The position numbers and the translations under genes were made by a program. Below are positions 35,022 to 44,447 of a DNA stretch of 64,000 nt, in pieces. Position 1 is the first letter of the stretch, and every line of letters begins with the position of its first letter. The DNA lies in NCBI GenBank assembly GCA_013215385.1, contig JABSOY010000001.1:192349-256348 (forward strand), read 5' to 3'. Below the pieces are notes generated by a model. It saw nothing but the letters and a program-made list of their open reading frames with translations, did not search any database and had not been told where the DNA came from. The stretch is from Colwellia sp. Lineage in GTDB: Bacteria > Pseudomonadota > Gammaproteobacteria > Enterobacterales > Alteromonadaceae.

Positions 35022-36152
35022 TTAGATATTGGTGAAAACTTGATATTTATGCTGTTTAATTTTTATCGTTATTTGTTGACCCAGTGCTAATAAAACATCG
35101 CTATAAAAGCTCAACTGATTAAAGAATAATAGTGATTCACTTTCGATACTACTAAGTAAATAGTGGAACCCTTGTTCAGTAACGGCGATATGATCTACTT
35201 TAACATTGCTTTTTTCACTCAGTCCCTGACAATATTCAATAGCTTGAGGCTTTAATAACAATTGCAATGTCTGTGAGTCTTGTTTATTAGCAACAGCACT
35301 CGTGGTTGATATAGGTAGGGGGGGTAAAGGAAATTCACCTAGAGCTGATTGAAACTGACCATTGACAGCTTTCACTGGTATCCAGCTCCCTAACTGCAAA
35401 AAGTCAGCTACTTGCCAGCTATTAGGTGTTTGACAAACTGCAGCTGGGCTACCTGTTTGTAAAATACAGCCCTGATGCATCACAGCTATTTTATCGGCAA
35501 AAGTAAATACTTCGTCTTTGTTATGGGTAACAAATATCGCCGTCATTTTTAACTGCTTTAAAAGCTGCCGCATCTCTAACATTAATTCATTGCGTAAACG
35601 TGCATCAATATTTGAAAAGGGTTCATCGAGCAATAATAACTTAGGCTGAGGCGCTAGTGCTCGAGCAATAGCAACTCTTTGTTGCTGCCCGCCAGATAGT
35701 TGATGGGGAAACCTTGACTCTAAACCGGTTAATTTAAGTAAATGAAGCAATTCAGTCATTCGAGACTTTTTTTCGCTTTTAGCCAGTTTTTCAATACCAA
35801 AACAAATGTTTTTCTCAACAGACAAGTGCGGAAACAAAGCATAGTCTTGAAAGATCATACCGATATTGCGATGCTCAGGAGCAATGTTTTTAGAGGGGGT
35901 AATAGTAAGCGTATCTTGCTGAACGGCTAAATTACCTCGATTTATAGTACAACTGTTTATTTTTAACTCACCAGTGTTAAGTGCATTAAAACCAGCAATA
36001 GTATTAAGTAATGTCGTTTTACCACAACCGCTTGGCCCGACTAAGCCAAGAATATCACCAAAATTAAGCGTTAGGTTTATCTCAGACAATATTGTTTTAT
36101 GCTGTAGTTTTACCGAAAGTTGTTTAATGCTTAACAATTCATTGCTGGCCAT
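35022..36152 (-). CDS. fbpC: Ferric-iron ABC transporter, ATP-binding subunit
   Basis: A 376-residue ABC ATPase powering ferric-iron import. Walker A GPSGCGKTT (about 38-46), Q-loop MIFQDYALFPH, signature LSGGQQQRVAIARAL, Walker B LLLLDEPFSN and H-loop VTHNKDEVF are all intact. The C-terminal ~130 residues form the TOBE-like regulatory extension typical of FbpC/PotA-type proteins. Its ATG abuts the permease stop codon (36153-36155) with no gap, so it is translationally coupled. Part of the fbpABC operon downstream of a heme-iron locus. Confidence 0.93.
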   Translation of the reverse strand: MASNELLSIKQLSVKLQHKTILSEINLTLNFGDILGLVGPSGCGKTTLLNTIAGFNALNTGELKINSCTINRGNLAVQQDTLTITPSKNIAPEHRNIGMIFQDYALFPHLSVEKNICFGIEKLAKSEKKSRMTELLHLLKLTGLESRFPHQLSGGQQQRVAIARALAPQPKLLLLDEPFSNIDARLRNELMLEMRQLLKQLKMTAIFVTHNKDEVFTFADKIAVMHQGCILQTGSPAAVCQTPNSWQVADFLQLGSWIPVKAVNGQFQSALGEFPLPPLPISTTSAVANKQDSQTLQLLLKPQAIEYCQGLSEKSNVKVDHIAVTEQGFHYLLSSIESESLLFFNQLSFYSDVLLALGQQITIKIKQHKYQVFTNI

Positions 36153-37781
36153 TTATGTTAATTCCTTACTTCTATTAAGCCAAATAATAGGCACTAACCC
36201 CAGTAGAACAATTAAAATAGCACTCAAGGCACCTTGTTCAAGTATTTCGTCAGATATTAATTGATAAATTTGTATGCTCAAGGTTTCAAAATTAAAGGGC
36301 CTTAATAATAAAACAGCAGGCAGTTCTTTCATCGATTCAACAAACACTAATAACCATGCCACTAAAATTGAAGGTTTTAGTATGGGCAGATGCACCTTTG
36401 TTAACATTTTACCTAAACCAACGCCTAAAGTTGCCGGGGCAAAGTCTACCGTGCGAGGTATTTGTTCAATGCCACTTGCTATTGTGCCATTAGCAATGGC
36501 CGAAAAACGAACGACAAAGGCGAAAACGATAGCAAAAATAGTGCCTGACAATACGAGACCGGGCGCATCGAACTGAAAATATTCGGCGAGATCATTAATG
36601 AAATGATCAAGCGGACCAAAAGTCGCCAATAATGCCATAGCTAATACAGTTCCGGGTACGGCATAACCGAAGCCCGCTAAACTCATCGGCAGCATACGCC
36701 ATTTATTTACGCTTAATCGGCGATATAAGCTAAGTATTAACGCCAAGCTGGTCGCAATAGTTGCGGCGTAAAATGATACCTCAAGACTATTGATACTCGG
36801 TGATACTAATTTCATTAGCTGAGCCATATCGCTATATTCACATGCCATAATAACCAGCAAAGCGAAAGGCAAAAGAAAGCCAGCTAAAACTAATAACCAA
36901 CAAAATCCGCTAATAAAAAGCTGCTGAACAAAAGACAATTTGATCAGTTCAATATGTCGATTGGGTCTATTTGATTGATGACTTTTACCTGCTCTTGCAC
37001 GCTGTTCTGCAACTACGGCGAATAAAATAATCAGCATTAATATACTTGCTAAAGCGTTTGCTGTTGCTAATTCACCATAACCCAACCAAGTATCGTAAAT
37101 TGCGGTAGTGAGGGTATTTACCGCAAAATAATTAACCGTGGCAAAATCGGCTAAGGTCTCCATAAGGACTAAACTCGCCGAGACCGCTATTGCGGGTCGA
37201 GCCAGAGGTAAGCTAAGTTTAAAAAAACTTTGTTTTGCTGTTAGCCCCAATAAACGTCCAGCTTTTAATAGGTTTTGATCTTGCTGTTCAAATGCCGTTC
37301 GAGCCAACATATAAACATAAGGAAATAATACCAAAGAAATAACAATGGCAGCGCCAGGTAAGGTGCGGATATCAAAAAACCAATAATCATTAGGTGACTG
37401 CCAATTAAACCAGCCACGTAACATTCGTTGAACAGGGCCCGCGTAGTCGAACATGTCGGTATAAAGGTAAGCAACTAAATAAGCGGGCATAGCCAAAGGC
37501 AATAACAGTAACCACCGCAGGAGTTTTTTACCAAATACATTGGTATGAACAATGAAAGCGGCACTAAAAGTACCAAATACTAAAGACAAACCAACCACCA
37601 ACACCCCAAGTATTAGTGTGTTGGTAATATAGTCTGGCAAAACAGTTCGCCAAAGGTGAGAAAATAAATCAGTCGACGAACCAAGGCTTGCTAATAACAT
37701 GACTAATAGGGGGGTTATTAGTATAAATGCTATTAGCCAGCAGGCACATCGCCAGAGATTATTTTTTAACGGCTCTATCAA
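36153..37781 (-). CDS. fbpB: Ferric-iron ABC transporter, permease subunit
   Basis: A 542-residue inner-membrane protein with about 12 helices: two fused BPD-transport permease halves, each with an EAA-type loop (AGRLLGLTAKQSFFKLSLPLARPAI in the first; FAPATLGVGLGKMLTKVHLPILKPSI in the second). This two-in-one layout is the FbpB/ThiP form. The gene lies 17 bp after fbpA and directly abuts fbpC. ThiP (thiamine) is an alternative by architecture, but the linked iron-binding protein and the Fur-type site favour iron. Confidence 0.92.
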   Translation of the reverse strand: MIEPLKNNLWRCACWLIAFILITPLLVMLLASLGSSTDLFSHLWRTVLPDYITNTLILGVLVVGLSLVFGTFSAAFIVHTNVFGKKLLRWLLLLPLAMPAYLVAYLYTDMFDYAGPVQRMLRGWFNWQSPNDYWFFDIRTLPGAAIVISLVLFPYVYMLARTAFEQQDQNLLKAGRLLGLTAKQSFFKLSLPLARPAIAVSASLVLMETLADFATVNYFAVNTLTTAIYDTWLGYGELATANALASILMLIILFAVVAEQRARAGKSHQSNRPNRHIELIKLSFVQQLFISGFCWLLVLAGFLLPFALLVIMACEYSDMAQLMKLVSPSINSLEVSFYAATIATSLALILSLYRRLSVNKWRMLPMSLAGFGYAVPGTVLAMALLATFGPLDHFINDLAEYFQFDAPGLVLSGTIFAIVFAFVVRFSAIANGTIASGIEQIPRTVDFAPATLGVGLGKMLTKVHLPILKPSILVAWLLVFVESMKELPAVLLLRPFNFETLSIQIYQLISDEILEQGALSAILIVLLGLVPIIWLNRSKELT

Positions 37782-37798
37782 GAAATAACAATCACATG

Positions 37799-38824
37799 CT
37801 ATAAGTCAAATTTTGCTTGGTCGAGCAATTTAAGCGCTTCTTTTCTGTGCTTTGCGATAGTTTCTAAGGGAAGAGAGTCTGCTTTAAATTTCCCCCATGA
37901 AGCAATTAATTCTGATGGCATTACATCGCTTCTTACTGGATACTCCATATTCGTTTCAGCATAAAGTTTCTGCGCATCTTTCGACACTAAAAATTCCATT
38001 AACGCTTGTGCATTTTCTACATTAGGTGCGAATTTCGCCATTGCCATACCCGATATATTTACATGGGCACCACGGTTGTCTTGGTTAGGAAAATTAATGT
38101 AAACCGCATCAGTCCATATTTTTTGCTTTTCATTTGTCAACATTTTGCCAAAATAGTAACTGTTACCTAGCGAAATATCACATAACTTTTGATGAATAGC
38201 CTGAACTTGGCCACGGTCATTGCCTTGAGGTTTACGGGCTAAATTTGCTTTAAACTTTTTTAACCAAATAAGCGCTTCGTCTTCACCATGAGCAGCAATC
38301 ATCGAAGCGACTAACGCAATATTGTAGGCATGCTTGCCACTTCGAGTACAAATTTTTCCTTTATATTTACTGTCGGCTAAATCTTCATAATTAATATTTA
38401 TAGCGCCTAGGTGTTTCGCTGAATAAATATTACGTACCCGTGTTGTTAGTGCATACCAGCTATTGTCTTTTGCTCTATATTGGCTAGGAATATTATCAAG
38501 CAAGGTTTTAGAGCTATAAGCTTGTAGTAAATCACGGTCATGCAATTCAACCAGTCGACTAATACCTGTTGTCAGTAATATATCTGCGGGACTATGCTTA
38601 CCTTCACGAGCAAGGCGTTCCGCCATGCCTTTTTTAGCAAAAATAACGTTAACTTTAATCCCTGTTTCTTCAGTAAATTTGTTAAACAAAGGCTCAACTA
38701 AAAATGCCTGACGATAAGAATATACATTCACCTCTTCACTTGCTTGCACAAGAGATGAAGAAATAAGGGATAAACTAGCAAAAATTAGCAGTATGTTTTT
38801 TTTGATGAAAGGTATTTTCCGCAT
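37799..38824 (-). CDS. fbpA: Periplasmic ferric-iron-binding protein
   Basis: A 341-residue substrate-binding protein with signal peptide (residues 1-28, ending LVQA). The body follows the FbpA/FutA/IdiA fold: EVNVYSYRQAFLVEPLFNKFTEETGIKVNVIF, then LTTRVRNIYSA, GKICTRSGKHAYN and the GNSYYFGKML segment whose paired tyrosines bind iron in this family. First gene of fbpABC, in the same direction as the CobN-like operon 320 bp upstream. A Fur-like dyad lies about 90 bp ahead of the start. Confidence 0.94.
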   Translation of the reverse strand: MRKIPFIKKNILLIFASLSLISSSLVQASEEVNVYSYRQAFLVEPLFNKFTEETGIKVNVIFAKKGMAERLAREGKHSPADILLTTGISRLVELHDRDLLQAYSSKTLLDNIPSQYRAKDNSWYALTTRVRNIYSAKHLGAININYEDLADSKYKGKICTRSGKHAYNIALVASMIAAHGEDEALIWLKKFKANLARKPQGNDRGQVQAIHQKLCDISLGNSYYFGKMLTNEKQKIWTDAVYINFPNQDNRGAHVNISGMAMAKFAPNVENAQALMEFLVSKDAQKLYAETNMEYPVRSDVMPSELIASWGKFKADSLPLETIAKHRKEALKLLDQAKFDL

Positions 38825-39146
38825 TCGATTATTCTGGCAATAAAATACCAGTCTCTGTCATAAATGATTATAAGTGGGTAAGAGTAAAGAAAACATTAAA
38901 AGCTGTCAATCTATTTGAGAACAATTCTTATTTAGATTGATGTGTTGGCTAGATGTGTGGTGGGTATAGGTCTTTAGCAAGCGACAAAAATGTCTAAATG
39001 CTAATCAATTACTTTCAGTTAACATTAAACCAGTCTCTTGGACTAATGTTTACTATTTATAATAAAAGTTAGCAGTTCATCGTTTTTACTTGTTATAGAC
39101 AAGCTACCTAATTAAGTAACCTGTCTAGTCAAGCTATCTAGTTAAA
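38825..39146 (-). other. Leader of fbpABC
   Basis: About 320 bases between the CobN-like gene and fbpA. It holds the Fur-like dyad at 38916-38930 and a short imperfect direct repeat near the CobN end (CAAGCTACCTAATTAA and CAAGCTATCTAGTTAA, about 39101-39150). No terminator is evident, so read-through from the CobN operon is possible. Confidence 0.45.
38916..38930. promoter_or_regulatory. Fur-like box ahead of fbpA
   Basis: TGAGAACAATTCTTA, a 7-1-7 dyad resembling the Fur consensus TGATAAT-N-ATTATCA, about 90 bp upstream of fbpA. Iron repression fits the operon's role. Confidence 0.5.
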
Positions 39147-42100
39147 CTATGCCGCTCGGTCTACTACTTCTATATTATCTTTTGCTAATAAGTAAATCTG
39201 ACGCTTATTTAGCTTAGCAATTTTGGTTTGCCAAAATGAACCAAATGCGATTAATAGTAAAATGATTGCCAATGCATAGTAAATAAAATCGTTTGGCTCT
39301 ATCGTTTGTACCGTTTGTTTATTGAGCTTTTGTCCTTCAACGTATTGCTCGGTTTGAGCCGCTTTATTTGCCTGTTCGGCCAGTTGCTGCTTGTTCGACT
39401 CTTGCTGCGCTTTAGCACTCGCAGCCATGGCTTCCATAGTTTTTGCTGCTAATGGTGCCAAACCAAAGCCCTGCGCAAGTTTATTAACATGAGTTTTTAC
39501 TGCGTCATTTAAAATAACTAAGTCGTTTTTATTGACTAGAGCAATATATTGCTCAACAAGTTGCTTTAAACGCACAGGGTCTGCTTGCCAATAATCTTTC
39601 CGTTCAGCTTCTAGCATTCTTTCCATCATACGAGCAAAGGCTGCTGGATTAATTTCTTTAAACCATTCATCAAGACCTATGGCTAATTTATCATTAACAT
39701 AAATATCCATATATTCATCCCACTGATCGTTTCTGATTAAATTAGGAGCTACGACTTGCCAGCCAAAAAAGTTATCCATTTTCGATGCTAATGATACCGC
39801 ACCAGAGTAACCTTCTTTTTGTAGTTCTTTTATCCAACGGGGATGGAACATGCGGGTACGTAGTTCTTTGGCAAGAAATAAACTGGCATCTTCAGCTTTC
39901 GAATTTTTAGCATCACGTAAATTGGCCACCACCATGTCAGGACTCTTACCGTCAATATTACGTACCGCCAAACTGAGTGCACCAAAGTACTCAAAAGGGT
40001 CATCGGTACTTAGCATACCAAATAGATTTGATGAACGAGCAAACATGGCAATGTCGGTACCCGATAATTGCTTAGCATAAAGTTGTACTTCTTGGCCTTG
40101 GCTATTTTCTGCTTTTTGTCCCCAGCGGCTATTGTCAGCGCCGAAGAAATAGCCCATTTTACCCAGGTAGTTATCCGATATCTTTTTATCATTTTCCCAA
40201 GTATCACTGGCCCATACTGCATCATCAACGCCAGTGCCATAATCACCAGATTGATTTGAGAATAGTCTAATGGTTGATAAATATTGAGCTTCTTTTTCAT
40301 CAACCCCTTCGGCGATTAACTCAGCTTTTACTTGTTGACTATTTTTCCAAATAGAGTTGTTATCTTCTTTTAATACCGCGACCTGATTGACTGCTTTTGC
40401 TAACATTTGCATAACATTGGGAAACGCATCACGATATAAGCCAGTTGCTGATACGACAACGTCAATACGTGGGCGTTTTAATTCACTGTATGGAATAATT
40501 TCGGTGCCAATTACACGACCACTTTTGCTCCATTTTGGTTTAACACCCATTGCATATAATACTTGTGACTCAAGCACGCCGTAATGACGCATGGTTTCAA
40601 TTGACCATAATGAAAAGGCCATTTTGTCCGGGTAGGTTTTATGCTTTTGGTAGTAATTAGCAATCATTTGCTCGGTAAGTTCTTTACCTTGTTCAAAAGC
40701 GGCTTGTGTAGGAACACGAGACGGATTAAAGCCAAATAAGTTATAACCCGTTGCCAAAGACTCAGGGTGGCGTATGGGGTCGCCGCCCGATTTTACCGGA
40801 ATATATTTGGCGCTGAGAAAGTCGACCATAGCATCCAACTCGTGGATACTGGCCATGCTTTTGTACAATGCTTTGCCACGTTCGATATCAGCTTGTAAAT
40901 TTTCAGTAAGCTCAGTTAGTGGCACAGGACGTTTAGCTGATGGTTCAGCGCCAGCAATGATATAATTTTTAACGGTTAAATAACCGGACAAACGGGTAAT
41001 GTCATTCTCTTCTGGCTGTTCAGTATTTGTTATTTTATCTTTATCAGGGCCTTTTGTATGGCCTTTATTATGATAAGTATGGCTATGGGCAACACTCTCT
41101 TCTTCGTTGTCTTTATCAGAATCGTGTTGTTCGCCAGTTAAACTTTCTGCGTAATGCTTATGTTCAAACTCACTCGCGCGCGCTGTGAAGTCGTTGCCTA
41201 GCATTTGCACTAAGGTTGATATAGTTAATGCTTGTTCAGGAATATAGCCATAAGTATGCAAACCTAATGGTTGATTCGCCGTTGCTAAGTCTTCAAGGTG
41301 AATATGTAGAGCGTCGATAAACTGCTCAAACGCTTGCTCAATTTGCTCTTGTTGCCAATTTAAGTCTTTACAGATATTGGTATCAAAGCATAACTTGCTT
41401 AGCTGAATTGCCGTTTTTTGCTTTACGCCACCTTGGTCGAGCTGTTTATATTGATGCATCAACTCATGTAAGTTGCGTATTTCTCCTTCTAAACCAGCGG
41501 CAGCAAAAGGTGGCGTCATATGTGAAATAACAGTAGCGCGGCCACGACGTTTGGTTTGCATTGCTTCGCCAACATCATCAACAATAAATGGGTAAACAAC
41601 CGGCGTATCCCACACGGCTAAATTACCTTGATCGTAAATAGACAAACCGCGCTCTTTCCCCCCTAAGTACTCTTGAGAGCCGTGGGTGCCTAGATGAACA
41701 ATGGCGTCTGACTGCCAATATTCACGGGCATAAAAATAGGCTGCCAGATAAAAATGGTTAATAGGGACTAAACCTTGATGATAAATCATGTTTTCATCAT
41801 TTTTATTATCTGAACGTGGCGGTTGGCGCATTATCAGCATATTGCCATTACGGATCCGTGGCAGAATAAAAAAGTGTTTGCCGTCTTTTTCTACGGCCAT
41901 AAAATTGTCTTGCGGCTTGCCCCAATGACCATTTATTTTTTCCGTTATTTCAGCAGGTAATGTGTTAAACCAAGTTAAGTATTCATCAATTGGCATCAGC
42001 TCTGCTAAGTCGTTATCTAATAGTTCGGTTAATTGATAATCTCGGTAGAAAGGATCTAGAATTTTTTTTGCGTTTTCAACAAAATATGCTGCGTTCCGTT

Positions 42101-43436
42101 CCGCGGTTTTATAGCCTTCCTTAGCAAGCCGTTGGCTAATGGCTTCGATACTTTCAGGAATATTCATAAATGACGCGCCAACATCTTTGTCACCCCAGAC
42201 AAAAACGGTTAACTTTTTATCTTGGTTGGCTTTATATTTTAGGTTAACGACATTAATTGCTTTATTGACTAAATGCTCCAGTTGATAGTCGATGATCTCA
42301 ACATTTCGCTCACTCATATTCATTGCTGCAACTATCATAGGATCAATAACGCCGGCGTTTTCTGGCAATACTAAAGTGAATGACATCATATTTGCACTGA
42401 CACCTTGTTTATCGTTTTCCCAGGTTTCTTTATCACCAGAGTAGTAGGTCATGGCATGCATGACTGGCACATTGAATTTTTCAAATTCAACTTTACGCTG
42501 ATTAGCCCAGTGAATATTACGAAAGTTGATAATGAGATCTACATCAGTTTGCATTGATATAGCTTTATCCTCAGTATTTTCTTGAGTACTAGCTAACTGT
42601 AATAAATGACTGTAATCACCACTTACCGGACTGAGTTCGAAAAAGAAGGGCACGACGTAAGCGCCTTTCGCTTCTAGTTGCGCTATGGTGGCATCAATTA
42701 ATTGTGTTTGTTCTGACTCTATCAAAGCTCGTTGTAATAAAATCGCAATTTTAGCTTGTTGAGGTTTTACTGGACGGCTTTCTTTATATGCTGCCAAATC
42801 CTTGATAATTAAATTCGGTAGTGCAGGGTGGTAAATACCCTGTTGTGGAAAAATTATCGGCGCAGCTACGGAATTTTCTTTGGCTGCTTTAATAACGCCA
42901 TTGTTGGCGTTGATAATATTGGCGGTAATATAAGACAACATATTGTCTAAATTACGTCGCCCCGCATTTTTCCAATAATCTTGTAAATTATTCATCTCTG
43001 CATTGCTTAAACTTTTATTAAGCTTCGTCTTATGCAGGTAGTTAAAAGCGACAACAGCGGTATTCACCTTTGTCATTACATTTTCATAACTGTCAAAAGT
43101 AGCACTGGCTTCTCTTGCCGAGACCGCATCTAAAATAACTAAGTCATATTGATTAAAAAGTAATGCCACTGACGCTGCATTGTTTACCGTATCTCGTAAT
43201 GACTTTGCCGATTTTTGTGTTATAGCCCAGCGAGTTTTTGTTTTTTGCTTAGCGACCTTTTTTAATAAGGTTATTTTAGCTGTGTTGCTATGGGCCGTGC
43301 TGACAAATAGCACTTTATGTATAACGTCAGTGAGTTTTGGTTCGTTGATGGAATTAGATGTTTCAGCAAAAACATTACTGACAAAAGTAATGACGCCGAA
43401 TAATAAGATCGAAATTTTAATTAAAGGATTTTTCAT
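39147..43436 (-). CDS. Exported, membrane-anchored CobN-like chelatase (HmuS-type)
   Basis: A 1429-residue protein of the CobN/Mg-chelatase H family (PF02514), which inserts or removes metal in tetrapyrroles. Unlike cytoplasmic CobN it has a signal peptide (residues 1-24, ending NVFA) and a C-terminal membrane helix (about 1385-1405) with a short basic tail, so the chelatase body should face the periplasm. Family blocks are intact: VHLGTHGSQEYLGGKERGLS, FGFNPSRVPT, ATGLYRDAFPNVMQML, and the N-terminal MISHMTPPFAAAGLEGEI. A His-rich insert lies at about 755-800. No CobS/CobT or cobalamin gene is near; the neighbours are ExbB/ExbD-like, HmuY and a TonB receptor, as in Bacteroidetes hmu loci where the CobN-like HmuS acts on heme. 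A heme-demetallating role is inferred. Confidence 0.85.
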   Translation of the reverse strand: MKNPLIKISILLFGVITFVSNVFAETSNSINEPKLTDVIHKVLFVSTAHSNTAKITLLKKVAKQKTKTRWAITQKSAKSLRDTVNNAASVALLFNQYDLVILDAVSAREASATFDSYENVMTKVNTAVVAFNYLHKTKLNKSLSNAEMNNLQDYWKNAGRRNLDNMLSYITANIINANNGVIKAAKENSVAAPIIFPQQGIYHPALPNLIIKDLAAYKESRPVKPQQAKIAILLQRALIESEQTQLIDATIAQLEAKGAYVVPFFFELSPVSGDYSHLLQLASTQENTEDKAISMQTDVDLIINFRNIHWANQRKVEFEKFNVPVMHAMTYYSGDKETWENDKQGVSANMMSFTLVLPENAGVIDPMIVAAMNMSERNVEIIDYQLEHLVNKAINVVNLKYKANQDKKLTVFVWGDKDVGASFMNIPESIEAISQRLAKEGYKTAERNAAYFVENAKKILDPFYRDYQLTELLDNDLAELMPIDEYLTWFNTLPAEITEKINGHWGKPQDNFMAVEKDGKHFFILPRIRNGNMLIMRQPPRSDNKNDENMIYHQGLVPINHFYLAAYFYAREYWQSDAIVHLGTHGSQEYLGGKERGLSIYDQGNLAVWDTPVVYPFIVDDVGEAMQTKRRGRATVISHMTPPFAAAGLEGEIRNLHELMHQYKQLDQGGVKQKTAIQLSKLCFDTNICKDLNWQQEQIEQAFEQFIDALHIHLEDLATANQPLGLHTYGYIPEQALTISTLVQMLGNDFTARASEFEHKHYAESLTGEQHDSDKDNEEESVAHSHTYHNKGHTKGPDKDKITNTEQPEENDITRLSGYLTVKNYIIAGAEPSAKRPVPLTELTENLQADIERGKALYKSMASIHELDAMVDFLSAKYIPVKSGGDPIRHPESLATGYNLFGFNPSRVPTQAAFEQGKELTEQMIANYYQKHKTYPDKMAFSLWSIETMRHYGVLESQVLYAMGVKPKWSKSGRVIGTEIIPYSELKRPRIDVVVSATGLYRDAFPNVMQMLAKAVNQVAVLKEDNNSIWKNSQQVKAELIAEGVDEKEAQYLSTIRLFSNQSGDYGTGVDDAVWASDTWENDKKISDNYLGKMGYFFGADNSRWGQKAENSQGQEVQLYAKQLSGTDIAMFARSSNLFGMLSTDDPFEYFGALSLAVRNIDGKSPDMVVANLRDAKNSKAEDASLFLAKELRTRMFHPRWIKELQKEGYSGAVSLASKMDNFFGWQVVAPNLIRNDQWDEYMDIYVNDKLAIGLDEWFKEINPAAFARMMERMLEAERKDYWQADPVRLKQLVEQYIALVNKNDLVILNDAVKTHVNKLAQGFGLAPLAAKTMEAMAASAKAQQESNKQQLAEQANKAAQTEQYVEGQKLNKQTVQTIEPNDFIYYALAIILLLIAFGSFWQTKIAKLNKRQIYLLAKDNIEVVDRAA

Positions 43437-43449
43437 GTGATTAATATCG

Positions 43450-43755
43450 CTATTCTTTTACGTAAATCATGCTGCCGTCAGCCATTACATAGGCTGTACC
43501 TGCTTTTTTACCGGTACCAGCCCCTGTTTTTCCGTCACTTTTAAAGCTTTCTATGGTATTTCCTTTTTTAACGATGATTTCCATATTATCTTTACCTGCA
43601 TTTTTAATGACAGTGACATCTTCGGCAAGGAAGGGATTTAAAGGGTTTTGGGCGATGGCAATTAATAAGGCGGCAACGAGTACTAAAAATACGTCAACCA
43701 AGTTAACGAGTGATAAGGCAGGGTTAATGCCTTCATCTTCATCAAGCAGCTTCAT
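43450..43755 (-). CDS. DUF2149 (ExbD-like) membrane protein
   Basis: A 101-residue protein with one transmembrane helix (about 16-38) and a periplasmic tail. Asp21 in SLVNLVDVFLVLVAALL occupies the position of the proton-binding Asp of ExbD/TolR. The DUF2149 family (PF09919) typically partners a MotA/TolQ/ExbB protein next to CobN-like genes. It overlaps the channel gene by 14 bp and lies 13 bp before the CobN-like gene, so the three are coupled. It probably uses proton flow to drive the CobN-like protein. Confidence 0.88.
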   Translation of the reverse strand: MKLLDEDEGINPALSLVNLVDVFLVLVAALLIAIAQNPLNPFLAEDVTVIKNAGKDNMEIIVKKGNTIESFKSDGKTGAGTGKKAGTAYVMADGSMIYVKE

Positions 43756-44350
43756 AATCTTTCTCCACAGCTTGCATAGGTAAAACTGCGTCTTGGCTAG
43801 TCTGGTCGTTTGGTTTGTTATTAATTAATGGCATCAAGGCGACAAGTTCTTCAACCATCCAACGCTTTTTAACCGAAGCTATCCAAAAAGTGATTGAAGC
43901 AATAATTAAACCAAAAATAACGGCAGAGAATGCGACGATCAGGTTTTCACTGATACCTTGTATATTGCCGTCTGCTAAGCTTTTTAGTGCTGGCCCCATA
44001 GGGATCATCGTCGCGATCAAGCCAAGCATTGGTGCAAGTCGACTGACGTTTCGTACACCTTCAAGTTCTTTCAATGCGGCTACATCAAGTTGGTCTTGAG
44101 TGATATTAGGTATTTCATTGGCTAAACTTGCCAAAGGGTAACCGTTCAAGGTTAACTGGCGATTACTGCCAAACTTCCCGTTAAGCAACTTTATAAACGA
44201 TTGATAGTGACGACGGCGCTGCATTGTTTGAGTGAAAAACTGCCCGGTTGCGAATAAAGAATAAATAAAAAGTAATGCGATTAGGCAGAGTACCGGGGCC
44301 ATAAAAAAGTCTGATAACTGGTACATGGTTTGTTCGATCAGGGCGATCAT
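43742..44350 (-). CDS. MotA/TolQ/ExbB-type proton channel protein
   Basis: A 202-residue inner-membrane protein with three helices (about 15-38, 105-125 and 138-160), as in ExbB/TolQ. The MotA_ExbB signature is seen: LEGVRNVSRLAPMLGLIATMIPMGPALKSLADGNIQGISENLIVAFSAVIFGL. It lies between the HmuY gene and the DUF2149 gene, which it overlaps. With DUF2149 as stator partner it should form a proton-driven motor, here apparently dedicated to the CobN-like protein or the TonB-type receptor. Confidence 0.92.
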   Translation of the reverse strand: MIALIEQTMYQLSDFFMAPVLCLIALLFIYSLFATGQFFTQTMQRRRHYQSFIKLLNGKFGSNRQLTLNGYPLASLANEIPNITQDQLDVAALKELEGVRNVSRLAPMLGLIATMIPMGPALKSLADGNIQGISENLIVAFSAVIFGLIIASITFWIASVKKRWMVEELVALMPLINNKPNDQTSQDAVLPMQAVEKDYEAA

Positions 44351-44447
44351 AATATTTTCCTAGAAGTTTTTCTCTGGTTGATTAATTACGGGTAAGGGAC
44401 TCAGACGCATCAGGGACTGCGACTGAGTATGGTTTTAGCTATTTTTA

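Noticed and set aside
39147-43436. Cobalamin-biosynthesis CobN
   Set aside because: Signal peptide, membrane anchor and HmuY/ExbBD-like neighbours do not fit cytoplasmic cobaltochelatase; no CobS or CobT is nearby.
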